A stretch of DNA of 64,000 nucleotides from Hyaloraphidium curvatum (taxonomy: Eukaryota; Monoblepharomycota; Hyaloraphidiomycetes; Hyaloraphidiales; Hyaloraphidiaceae), in contig JAIVFI010000009.1 of NCBI GenBank assembly GCA_025558095.1, positions 124,001-188,000 of the forward strand, read 5' to 3'. A model generated the notes under the pieces. That model was not told the DNA's origin and made no database searches. It was given only the letters and a program-made list of their open reading frames with translations. Both the position numbers and the translations under genes were made by a program. Positions 52,727-61,553 of the stretch are shown here, piece by piece. Every line of letters begins with the position of its first letter. Position 1 is the first letter of the stretch.

Positions 52727-54244
52727 TCATTCCACGACGGGGCACACGGTCTGTATCGTGATGCCAACGCTCAGCGACCGGAAAACGGACCACAGCGCCA
52801 CGGCCAGCGACACCACCGTCGTCGCCAGCGCGCGGATTACGTCGCCCGTGATCGGAAACCCAAGGAACCTCGCCCGTGCCCCGTCCAGCTGCGCGAACCG
52901 CTTGAGCAGCGACCGGTGGGATCGAATCGAGGCCTGCACGGCGGACGGCGCGAGCGCGGCCTCGTCGGCGAGCGCGGTGAGGTCCAACACGGCCCCGCGG
53001 TACGCCGCCGCCGCCGCGTCGCACTGCCTGTTGACCGACGCCGTGTTGAGCATGGTGGCGCCGGTGAGGCACAGGTTGACGCCGATGCTGAACAGGTACG
53101 AGGCCGGCACGCATGAGGCGCCGGCGGCGTTGAGGAGGATGGCGGCGCAGTCCGAGAGGAAGAGGGAGCGCGTCAGACGGCCGGTGGCGCGGGAGAATAT
53201 GAAGTCATCGCTCCACTCGCTGAGCAGACTCGCGTGCAGTGCGATGTATTGCGACGAAGTGATGGAGGGCAGCTCCACGGGATCCGCGTCACGCAGTGCG
53301 TGCCGCAGCCTTTCGTTCAGATCATCCAGAGCCATGCTTAGAGCTCGCATGCGCAGACGGAGCTCCAGGTCCAGCAGAGGTCCACTGAAGGTCAGTACCG
53401 GCAAGAAGGTGGCTGCAAATACATAAACTGTCATTGCCGTCAAGGCGAGGCCCAACAGAATGGCCGACCAGGGCGTCCTCCAAACGAACGGCCCCAATGT
53501 AACAAGGGAGGTCCAGTTCTTGAACAAGACAAAGGCGAGCAGGCCGAAGATGGAGAAAAAGGCGCTGAAGAGCGTCACCAAGATCGCTCCCCAGCGAAGG
53601 ACGCTCTGCGTGCATTCGACACAAGGACACAGGTCCACGTTTGTGGGATCGTGCTCCAGCATGGTGGATTGCGATGCATCCTCGGCGCGCAAACTCTGCA
53701 CGAGCTGCTGGTACCGCACAGCACCGGCGAGTACCCCGGCTTCGTTTGGAGCCTCCGAAGGGTTCTGAACCTCGGTAGCCCCGTTCTCAAGGTCATTGGG
53801 CTTCAGCGAGCGGTCCGCAAGGGCCCCATAGAAGTCGAGATTCCCGTAGAAGGTCCAGGTCCACCAGGCCGCTTGGAGCACAAAGGCCACTGTCGCGACA
53901 GCGAGGCCTCGGGTCGCGAACATTCCGTTGTTGAAGGGGTACACGAGAAGGAAGATGAATATCTCGGGGACATTCAGGAGCAGCAGCCGCGACCAAAGAA
54001 GCGAGAGGAAAGGACGCAGGCGGATGGCGATGCCCACGGTGCCAGCCAGCGTGGGAAGCTTCTTGAGCATATCGAGCGTCGATTTCGCGTCCAGCTGCCT
54101 CTCGGCGCGGAGTTCCGCGGCGTCGGGCGGGTCGGCAAAGCCCGCTGCGAACGCGGGCGGGAGACCTTTCGGAGCTTTCGCCGGCGGGGGCGCGGGGAAG
54201 CAGGCGAGGAACGCGGCGGGACCCGGCAGCGGCAACGGCGACAT
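52727..54244 (-). CDS. Seven-transmembrane protein, chemoreceptor-like topology
   Basis: 505 residues, intronless. Seven hydrophobic segments can be drawn: LLLLNVPEIFIFLLVYPF; LAVATVAFVLQAAWWTW; ILVTLFSAFFSIFGLLAFVL; AILLGLALTAMTVYVFAATF; LFLSDCAAILLNAAG; YLFSIGVNLCLTGATML; VIRALATTVVSLAVALWSVF. A long loop with Cys pairs (VDLCPCVEC) lies between TM2 and TM3. The C-terminus after the last segment is short. The intracellular-loop/last-helix layout is reminiscent of gustatory-receptor-like (GRL) proteins, which occur in chytrid fungi, but I cannot point to a diagnostic motif. Could also be an uncharacterised fungal membrane protein. Divergent from the Cys-rich gene by 173 bp. Confidence 0.6.
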   Translation of the reverse strand: MSPLPLPGPAAFLACFPAPPPAKAPKGLPPAFAAGFADPPDAAELRAERQLDAKSTLDMLKKLPTLAGTVGIAIRLRPFLSLLWSRLLLLNVPEIFIFLLVYPFNNGMFATRGLAVATVAFVLQAAWWTWTFYGNLDFYGALADRSLKPNDLENGATEVQNPSEAPNEAGVLAGAVRYQQLVQSLRAEDASQSTMLEHDPTNVDLCPCVECTQSVLRWGAILVTLFSAFFSIFGLLAFVLFKNWTSLVTLGPFVWRTPWSAILLGLALTAMTVYVFAATFLPVLTFSGPLLDLELRLRMRALSMALDDLNERLRHALRDADPVELPSITSSQYIALHASLLSEWSDDFIFSRATGRLTRSLFLSDCAAILLNAAGASCVPASYLFSIGVNLCLTGATMLNTASVNRQCDAAAAAYRGAVLDLTALADEAALAPSAVQASIRSHRSLLKRFAQLDGARARFLGFPITGDVIRALATTVVSLAVALWSVFRSLSVGITIQTVCPVVE

Positions 54245-54417
54245 GGCGGCCGCGTTTGAGGGTGTCGATGAGATTGGAAAAGAGCTCCTCGTTTGCCTTC
54301 GTGAGGGAGACGAGGAGAGGAGCGGTGGGTGAAGGGATTGCGCGGGTCAACTGCACAGCCCCTCCGCAGGGTGCTTTCGGCGTGCCCTCTGGGTAGCCTC
54401 GCGTCGCTCTGGTCGCG

Positions 54418-54858
54418 ATGTCGGAGGCAACGGCGTACCCGGTACAGCCGGCCATGACGCCCGGCCCGCGCCCCGAATCCCCGCTGCGGAACCCCGTCGC
54501 CCGCGCCTTCAGCAACTGCTGCGAGCTCCTCACCACGTGCTTCGCCGGCGCCACGATGCTGTGCTGCGCGCCGTGCGCGATGTGCTGCATGCGAATCTGC
54601 GGCGACAGGGAGGAGCCGTGCGGGGAGTGGTGCGTGAACTGGTTGGGGATGACCGGGCTGCTGTGCTGCGGGCCGTGTGTTTACGTGTGGGGTTGGGCGA
54701 GGGACTCGTGCGACCGATGCCGGCAGGAGGAGGAAGAGGAGGAGGAAGTGCAGGGCGCGAAGGAGGCTGGGAACGGCGCGGGCGGGGCGAAAGCGGACGC
54801 GGAGTTGCCCAGACCTGAACCCCGATACGGACCCGAAGGAAGCCCGGAGACGCGGTGA
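54418..54858 (+). CDS. Small cysteine-rich membrane-associated protein
   Basis: 146 residues with 16 cysteines clustered in two hydrophobic stretches (CCELLTTCFAGATMLCC and TGLLCCGPCVYVWGW). Paired CC and CxxC motifs resemble PLAC8/cornifelin-type or palmitoylated peripheral membrane proteins. The tail is highly acidic with a run of glutamates, then Gly/Ala/Pro. No signal peptide. The cysteines are likely S-acylated or metal-binding; no catalytic motif. Family assignment is tentative. Confidence 0.6.
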   Translation: MSEATAYPVQPAMTPGPRPESPLRNPVARAFSNCCELLTTCFAGATMLCCAPCAMCCMRICGDREEPCGEWCVNWLGMTGLLCCGPCVYVWGWARDSCDRCRQEEEEEEEVQGAKEAGNGAGGAKADAELPRPEPRYGPEGSPETR

Positions 54859-55220
54859 CGATTGACGGCAGGAACAAAGCAGAAGGTAACGAGAACATCA
54901 CTCTCCATCAAATGAAAATACCAATAAACGCTCCGGAAAGCAGGCTGGACTGTCACCCGACCGAACTCGGGCATTGACTGCCGCTCCGTAATGGGGCAGC
55001 CGGCCGAGGCGAATGAAGAGCCCCCTTCTTCGTGCGCCATGTTTAGCGGAGCCTCTTTCTAGGGCGTTGCTCACCCCTGCGGTTTGTGGATTCGCAATCT
55101 TCGCGTGACAACTGGCAACTCAATCGACATAGACACAATCCATACACCTCTGCCATTCCATGCCCCTGCCTCCCTGCCTCCCTTCCTTCCTTCCCTTCCC
55201 TGCCCCCTTCCAAGCCCGCG
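54859..55220. other. Convergent 3' spacer
   Basis: Lies between two genes pointing towards each other. It contains a pyrimidine-rich tract near 55160-55215 and no ORF of interest. Confidence 0.4.
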
Positions 55221-56789
55221 CTACACTTCCCCCCACGCCACCCCGCTCTGCTCGCTCGGCGACCCCTTCCCCCCTCCCTCCCAGACCACCCCCTGCCCCG
55301 GCGTCCCCGGCATCGCTTCGGGATCCGGCGCCGGGCTCCACGCGTCCGGCGGTGCCGCCACCTGCTGCGCGGCCCACGGATCCGCCGCGGGCGGATCCGC
55401 AAACGGCGATTCCGGCGCGCGGGTGACCACTTCCTTCCCCTTCCACGGCCTCCCCCCCTCCTCCACGGGCGACCCGAGGGACAGCGGGGACCCGAGCTCG
55501 CCCGTGCCCACCGACGTCCGCGGGCCGATCGACGGGGACACGCCGGAGCGGACCATACGCCGGGGGAGGGGCGTCTTGCGACCCTCGGGCGGAGGGGGCG
55601 AGAGCGGGTCCGCGGAGAAGGTGGAAGGGGTGGGAGAGGCGAGTGAGGCTGGTGCGGGGGAGGAGAGGAAGGCCGGTGTTGGGGTGGGGAGGGGTTCCGT
55701 GCTGGCGAGGAAAGCTGGTGCCGAGGAGGGGAGGGGTTCGGTGGGTGTCGGGGGTGCGTCGGCCGGGGGATTCAGCGGGATGGAGTACCGCACCGGCGCC
55801 GGTTGCGGGGGCAGGGAGGCCGGCGAGGCAGGGTAGGGAGCCTGCGCGGGGGAATACGGAGCCTGCGCCTGGGAATAAGCGTACCCGGACGACATGCGTG
55901 CCTGCATGTCGTTCCAGTCCCCCCCGCCCGGTTGCTGCGGTTGCGGCGGCACCAGGAACGGATTCGAGGCCTGCGCGGGGGCCATTGCGGGCACAGCGGC
56001 CGAATTGAGCGGGTCGTCGAGGATCCCCACGCCCTGCAGGCTGGGCCTGCGGCCCGTGCCGACGGTGGTCCACGGGCCGACTTGGGTCTTTTGCCTGCCC
56101 CTCCGCGGCGGCTGGGCCTGCGAGGTCCAGTGGTCCGGCGGCGGGGCGGGCTCTGCGATGCCGTCCTGTCGCGGCACGACGGCGTGCGGGTCCGAGGTGT
56201 CGGGGAGCGGGGCGTAGGTGTTCAGGGGCGGCTGGGCGTCGCCGTCGCGGCGCTTGGGCGCCGTGAGGAGCGAATAGATTTCGGCGAGCCAGCCGAGGGC
56301 GAGCGTGGCAAACAGCATCCACATGATTGCCATCTCGGTGGATATCAGCTGCTGCAGGTAGCGCACGATTGCGGTCTGGCAGGCGTCGACCGACGGGCAG
56401 TTGTTTCTGAACAGGAAGTCCGCCTGCTGCTCGCGCGACAGCGAGGCCCACCAGCGGGCGGCCGAGGCCGGCGCGCCGTAGAAGGCGGCGGTGACGAGCG
56501 ACGCCGACAGGCCGGCCAGCGCGGCGGCGGCGAGCAGCGCGACGCGGTTCAGCCGGCGGAAGACCGGGTCGCCGACCCACGCCGCGAGCATCGTGAAGAG
56601 CACGACGCCCAGCGAGGCGACGCCGACGAACGTGCCGATCGCGAAGCCCGCGATGCCCATCGGCCCGACCGCCGAGATGCGCGCCAGGCAGTACGACGAC
56701 ACGCCCATCGCAAACGACCCCAGCGGCAGCTGCAGGCACATCAGCGACGTCTGCAGCCCCTGCAGCCCCGGCCCGACAAACGAGTTCAT
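55221..56789 (-). CDS. Four-TM protein with long proline-rich tail
   Basis: 522 residues from the ATG at 56789. Residues 1-190 have four hydrophobic segments: near the start (PLGSFAMGVSSYCLARI), MGIAGFAIGTFVGVASLGVV, VALLAAAALAGLSASLVTAA and MAIMWMLFATLALGWLAEI. Two cysteines lie in the second loop (NCPSVDACQTAIVRYL), a tetraspan arrangement. The remaining ~330 residues are Pro/Ser/Ala/Gln-rich with repeats of YSPAQAPYP and TEPLP(S/T) type, so probably a cytosolic disordered tail. Fungal SUR7/MARVEL-like proteins have comparable topology, but no signature was confirmed. Gene convincing; function unknown. Confidence 0.7.
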   Translation of the reverse strand: MNSFVGPGLQGLQTSLMCLQLPLGSFAMGVSSYCLARISAVGPMGIAGFAIGTFVGVASLGVVLFTMLAAWVGDPVFRRLNRVALLAAAALAGLSASLVTAAFYGAPASAARWWASLSREQQADFLFRNNCPSVDACQTAIVRYLQQLISTEMAIMWMLFATLALGWLAEIYSLLTAPKRRDGDAQPPLNTYAPLPDTSDPHAVVPRQDGIAEPAPPPDHWTSQAQPPRRGRQKTQVGPWTTVGTGRRPSLQGVGILDDPLNSAAVPAMAPAQASNPFLVPPQPQQPGGGDWNDMQARMSSGYAYSQAQAPYSPAQAPYPASPASLPPQPAPVRYSIPLNPPADAPPTPTEPLPSSAPAFLASTEPLPTPTPAFLSSPAPASLASPTPSTFSADPLSPPPPEGRKTPLPRRMVRSGVSPSIGPRTSVGTGELGSPLSLGSPVEEGGRPWKGKEVVTRAPESPFADPPAADPWAAQQVAAPPDAWSPAPDPEAMPGTPGQGVVWEGGGKGSPSEQSGVAWGEV

Positions 56790-57641
56790 CGCTGCGGGCC
56801 CGCGGGCGGGGGAGGAGGGGAGAGGGCGGTGGGGAGAGGGGAGGATGAAGTCGGAGCTGCGGCAAACTCGCCTGCGGAGCGCCCAAGGCATCCCCTGCCG
56901 GGATTCATCGCCCTCGCTGTCCATTGCCAGTCTTGTTCAATGCAAATTCGGGATTTCATCGACATGAAATGCTTAAATCCGTTCATAACGGATTCGCTGC
57001 GTCCGGGCGTCCGGAGTCGAGGGCCAGGCGCAAGGGCGAGATGCACCCGGCAATCGGACACGAAATCACCACTTCAGGGGGCCATGGTGGCGTCAGGAGC
57101 GAATAATTCTTCTGGTTTTGGTCTTGCCGGTCCCGAAAGACCCCGATCGGTTGTTTCCCGGGCTCGACGGCCGCCTCCGCCAGGGCGCCGTAGGGCGCAT
57201 CTGGTCTGGTCTGGTCTGGTATTTTCCGCCGGCTTCGCAGTACACTAGGTAGATCGATGCCACTAGGTTATCGGATCACGCTTAAGGCGCGTGTCAGGCC
57301 ATTCCGTCAATTCCTTAGAGAAGTCCGCCCCAGTGAGTTGCCTCAGTGAGGTGGCGGCACCGTGCAGCGGGGCAAACCCGACGAAATCCGCCGCTGCATG
57401 AAAACAATCCAGAGTGCCACGAGTAGACTGTCGGTCGCGGCACTCTGTGGTGCCTCTCAACTTTGGCGCGAGGAGCATCAAGCGGTGTTCACGAAGCAGG
57501 AAGAGCTCAAAGCATCGCCACCGCCACGCAACGCGAACAACCCCGCAATCCTCGCCTGCAGCACCCCTCCAGAACCCCGCCGACACCCGCATCACGCGTC
57601 TTCCCTCCCTGTGTTCCCCTTCTGCGCCTCTCTATCCCGCG
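56790..57641. other. Intergenic with GGTCT microsatellite
   Basis: 852 bp without a convincing gene. A short (GGTCT)n run lies at 57201-57220, followed by a somewhat AT-richer segment. The far end is the leader of the aldo-keto reductase. Nothing else recognised. Confidence 0.5.
57201..57220. repeat. Short (GGTCT)n microsatellite
   Basis: Four copies of a TCTGG/GGTCT 5-mer; reverse complement of the array at 45642-45660. Confidence 0.7.
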
Positions 57642-58842
57642 ATGCCCCTCGTCGTCCCCACCGGCCTCACCCTCCTCCCCGCCGCCCCCTTCGGCGCGAC
57701 GGGCGAGCAGCTCCCCCGCCTCGGCTTCGGCTGCATGGGGCTCACTCCCATTTACGGCGCCGGCGCGGACGAGGAGGCCGCGATGCGGACGATAGAGGCG
57801 TGCCTGGACATGGGCGTGAAGCACTTTGACACGGCGGTGAGTCGGCGTTCCGGCGCAAGGAACGGGGTCCCTGACACGTGCTCCGCGTGTCGCGGGTGAA
57901 GGACGTCTACGGCCTCGGGAAGAACGAGGAGCTCGTCGGCCGCGCGATAAAGAAGTTCGGGCGGGACCGTTTCTTCCTCGCCTCCAAGTTCGGCTTCGTC
58001 CGCGACGCCTCGGGCAAGCTGATCCGGTTCGACGCCTCCCCCGCCTACATCAAGCAAGCCTGCGCCGCCTCCCTCGCCCGCCTCGGGGTCGAGACGATCG
58101 ACCTGTACTACGCGCACCGGATCGACCCCAAGGTGCCCGTGGAGGAGACGGTGGCCGCGATGGCGGAGCTGGTGAAGGAGGGCAAGGTGCGGTATCTGGG
58201 GCTGTCCGAGTGCTCGGCCGAGACGCTGCGGAGGGCGTGCAAGGTGCACCCGATCGCGGCGGTGCAGAGCGAGTACTGTGGGTCGCGCGGCATTACCTCC
58301 GGGTCGCAGGGGGTGACCTCCATGGCAGCGCTGTTCTCCCTCGACCCCGAACAAAACGGCGTCCTCGACGCCTGCCGCGAGCTCGGCGTCGCCTTTGTCG
58401 CCTTCTCCCCCCTCGGCCGCGGCTTCCTCTCCGGCACCCTGACCAGCCCGGAGGACTTTGGCGAGAGGGATTACCGCCGGCTGCTGCCGCGTTTCCAGGG
58501 CGAGAACTTTGAGAAGAACATGGAGCTGGTGCGGGCGGTGGAAGTTATGGCGAAGGAGAAAGGGTGCACGGCGTCGCAGGTACCTTCCCCGCCCTTGTGC
58601 GCGCCGGCAGGACGATGGATTGAACCCCCCGATCGCAGCTCGCAATCGCATGGACCCTGCGCAACCCCGTCGTCTTCCCGATCCCCGGAACCAAGAGCCC
58701 CGAGCGCGTAGTGGAGAACGTCGGGTCGGCGCTGGTGGAGATCACGGACGAGGAGGACAAGCAGATTCGAAAGATGCTGGAGGGGATGCCGCCGGCGGGG
58801 GAGAGATACAATGCCGAGATGGCGGCGCTGGTGGAATCGTAG
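57642..58842 (+). CDS. Aldo-keto reductase, four exons
   Basis: Exons 57642-57836, 57902-58277, 58329-58579, 58639-58842; introns 65, 51 and 59 nt; 341 residues. Motifs: [13 protein letters not shown], then [18 protein letters not shown] (catalytic Asp and Tyr, created by splicing), FFLASKFGF (Lys), [10 protein letters not shown] (His), [29 protein letters not shown] (second splice), [12 protein letters not shown] and the NADP-binding [19 protein letters not shown]13/YakC-type oxidoreductase reducing aldehydes or ketones with NADPH in the cytosol. The second intron (51 nt) happens to be in frame, so a read-through product would carry 17 extra residues. Confidence 0.94.
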
Positions 58843-59097
58843 GGCGTGTCGCTGGGCTGTCGGCCGATCAGGATCAGTTGCTCCGTCCGGAAAACGATGA
58901 CGGCATCATCCAGGGCGGTGCTATGCAGGCCTCGGTAGACTAGTAGACGGCCCGTTCAAGAGACGTGTGTGCGAGACTTCAGGGACCGGGCGGCACAACG
59001 CGGCACTGCGCCACGGCCCTGAAATCCTTCCCTCCTCCAGCGGTCTGCGACCGCCCAAGCCCCCGTCGAGAGGCGACGGTCCAAGCCGCGTCCCGCA

Positions 59098-60528
59098 ATG
59101 CGCAGAGCTCTCCTTGCCGCCGCCGCGGCCCTCGGTTTCGGGGTGGCCAATGCCGGCACGGCGGCCGCGCAGGCGCCGTTCCCGTTCTGCGCTTGGTGGT
59201 TTGAAACGACCGCGACGACGACCAATGTCGCCTTCCCCGACACCTCGGCGACCTACTTCACCACGCCGTACACCGTGACAGAGCCGGGGATGAAGATCGT
59301 CGTCAACGGGAGCTATCCCGAGACCCGCTTCATGAGCCTGACGACGTACGCCAACACTTTCGGATACTTTTCCGTCAACGGCGTTCAATCGCAGCTCACG
59401 GACTATCAGATCCAGCCCTTGCCGGGTTCCCAGAATCCGTGGGCGACTGTGAACGCCAGCACCGGCGGAAGCTTTTCGGTCGCTGTGCAACAAGATGTCG
59501 GGCCGGGCGTGGCGAACGTCCTCCCGATCTTGCCCGTCAACTCGACCGCGAACAACAACCTGCCTGCAAACGTGGGCTTCCTCGTCATGCGCGTCTATCT
59601 GCCGACGGGAGGTCCGGAGAATGTGGCCCTGCCGCAAGTCTCGATTGTGTATTCGAACGGGTCCTCCGCGGTCCTCGAGAAGTGCTCGAGGAAGGACTCG
59701 GACGACGCTCAGCAATCGGGGCTGGGAGCACAGGTCGCGAAGGCCATCAACTCGATCAAGAACTACGACGGCCCGCCCCCGGCACCTTGCGCACCGACCT
59801 GCCCTCCCGACTACCAGTTCTTCCGCGCCACCGCAGCAACGACGGGTTCATTCTTCCCTAACGCCGCAAACGCGTACCTCAGCATGCTTTTCACGCCCGA
59901 GAAGGACAAAATCGTCGTGATCAAGATGCTGGCTCCCACGTCGCCCTCGGTTGCCGGCGGCACTGGGACCGTTCCCGTTGCCTGGCCGAACGCGGCGTAC
60001 GACGTGCGCTACTTCTCCATCTGCACCAACGTCTACGCCGCCCCGTACCCCGTTGTCGCCAACAACAACACGGATGGCGGCGCAGGGGTCACGTTCGGTT
60101 GCGTCGCGGACAACGAGGTAGTCCTTGTCAACGGTACAGCCACGATCGTCATCTCTCGGCCCAGCGACAGACCGAGCAATGCAAACGTGGCGAACGGATA
60201 CAACTGGTTGCCTACGTCGGTGCTTGCTCCCCTAGCCGTCGAAATGGTCGCCATTAGGAACATGCTCACGACCTCTGGGTTCACGCAGTCGGTGCTGAGC
60301 GTGCCGCAGGATGCAAACCCGGCTTCCGCGCAGAAGGCCATGGGACCATACTATCCCGTCGTCGCAAACTGCACCAAGGCCCAGTTCGAGAGCGGCGCGA
60401 GTGCTTGCGTACCGAAACAGAGCCAGGTATTGCCTTCTAGTGGGAAAAGGCCGCACGACCAGCTGTCGTTGAAGTACTCGTCTGTGCTGGCTTCATTGGC
60501 AGCTCTTGGTGTTGCTTGGGGTCTCTGA
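59098..60528 (+). CDS. Secreted protein of bacterial flavour, possible GPI anchor
   Basis: 476 residues, intronless. A signal peptide (MRRALLAAAAALGFGVANAG) leads to an extracellular-type sequence rich in Asn, Thr, Val and Tyr with several N-x-S/T sites and six or more cysteines. PGMKIVVNGSYPETRFMSLT is similar in style to actinobacterial secreted proteins of unknown function. The C-terminal 17 residues are hydrophobic (SSVLASLAALGVAWGL) after a Ser/Gly site, as in GPI-anchor signals. No known catalytic motif. Lack of introns and bacterial resemblance suggest horizontal gain followed by adaptation to the fungal surface; this is inference. Confidence 0.75.
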   Translation: MRRALLAAAAALGFGVANAGTAAAQAPFPFCAWWFETTATTTNVAFPDTSATYFTTPYTVTEPGMKIVVNGSYPETRFMSLTTYANTFGYFSVNGVQSQLTDYQIQPLPGSQNPWATVNASTGGSFSVAVQQDVGPGVANVLPILPVNSTANNNLPANVGFLVMRVYLPTGGPENVALPQVSIVYSNGSSAVLEKCSRKDSDDAQQSGLGAQVAKAINSIKNYDGPPPAPCAPTCPPDYQFFRATAATTGSFFPNAANAYLSMLFTPEKDKIVVIKMLAPTSPSVAGGTGTVPVAWPNAAYDVRYFSICTNVYAAPYPVVANNNTDGGAGVTFGCVADNEVVLVNGTATIVISRPSDRPSNANVANGYNWLPTSVLAPLAVEMVAIRNMLTTSGFTQSVLSVPQDANPASAQKAMGPYYPVVANCTKAQFESGASACVPKQSQVLPSSGKRPHDQLSLKYSSVLASLAALGVAWGL

Positions 60529-60620
60529 GTTCATGGAAGCGAGGCTCAGGTAGTCACGTCGGTGGATATTTATGACCGATACAGAGATATCTCCGCCTGA
60601 TGCCATCCTTCCCCGCATCG

Positions 60621-61416
60621 TCACCCCTTGGTCCCCACCGCGTACCAGAAGAACCTCCCCGTGGAGGTCCATTTCCCCTCTATCCCAGCCCTCCCCAAGG
60701 TGCCCTCCAGCTCCGGCCCGTAAAACACCTTGACGATCGTGAAGCCCCTCCCATCGTTGAGCCGCCTGGCATGCCAGTGCTCCGGATGCCTGTCGGGCGT
60801 CTCGTCGTTGGCGGAGGATGTGCCCTCGGCCTTGAGCGAGTCCACGGCGAAGAATCTGCCTCCCGGCTTGAGCGCCCCCGAGACGCGGGAGAGGAAGCCG
60901 TCGAGGAGCTCGGGGGGAACGTGGGAGAACCAGAAGCCGGCAAAGACGGCGTCGTATGCGCCCGGCTCGGGGGACCACGAGGGGGAGAGGAGGTCGGCGA
61001 CGGCGTAGGTGACGTTGGACGCTCCGACCTTGGCGCGGTTGACTTCCAGCGTCTCTGGGGATGCGTCGAGCGCGTCCACAGTCTCGGACTGCCTACCCCG
61101 AAGGCGAAGACGCGTGGCCGGTTCGCGTCAGCGCGTCCGCAACTGGGTTCCCGGCGGCATATCAACCCACGATTGCAGCCAGCGCCCCCGTGAAGTTCCC
61201 CGTCCCCGCCGCGAGCTCTAACGTCCTCCCCACTGGCCCGATGGCGGCCAGCGCGGCGTAAACCGCATCGCGTTCGGCGAACCAGCGCTCCCGCCCCTCG
61301 GGGCCGAGCTCGTACCGCTCGCCGACGCGGTCCCACCATTCGTCATATTCTGGGGCACGCGCAGCATAGTATGCCTTTTGCTCCTCGAGGCGGGCGTCGA
61401 GCGCGGCAGGATCCAT
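60621..61416 (-). CDS. Class I SAM-dependent methyltransferase, two exons
   Basis: Exons in transcript order: 61416-61171 and 61088-60621; an 82-nt intron with cgctgacgcg; 237 residues. The start ATG at 61416 gives an N-terminus of usual length; the open frame upstream is low complexity. Motif I is TLELAAGTGNFTGALAA, followed by ETVDALDASPETLEV (acidic loop, built by splicing), AVADLLSPSW, YDAVFAGFWFSHVP and LKPGGRFFAVDS. The fold transfers a methyl group from SAM to a small molecule or protein; substrate cannot be read from sequence. Divergent from the thioesterase gene, 137 bp apart. Confidence 0.9.
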
Positions 61417-61553
61417 TTTCGTTCTGCAGGAAGCGCGATCGTGTCGCGATCGTCGCGGTTGTTTACGTCCCGCCTCCGCTTCGGTCGCTCGTTCCGGCAG
61501 CGGCCTATCTGCGCAGCGGCCTATCTGCCTTCTTTTGCTCGTTATCCTGACCA
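61417..61553. promoter_or_regulatory. Divergent promoter, methyltransferase and thioesterase
   Basis: 137 bp between start codons. Two copies of a GCAGCGGCCTATCTGC(G/C) element lie adjacent at about 61498-61530. Confidence 0.45.

Noticed and set aside
52727-54244. Firm assignment as a gustatory-receptor-like receptor
   Set aside because: Only topology supports it; no conserved motif could be pointed to, so it is kept as a hypothesis.
54530-54901. Minus-strand Arg/Ser-rich frame over the Cys-rich gene
   Set aside because: Low-complexity shadow; the plus frame has patterned CC and CxxC motifs.
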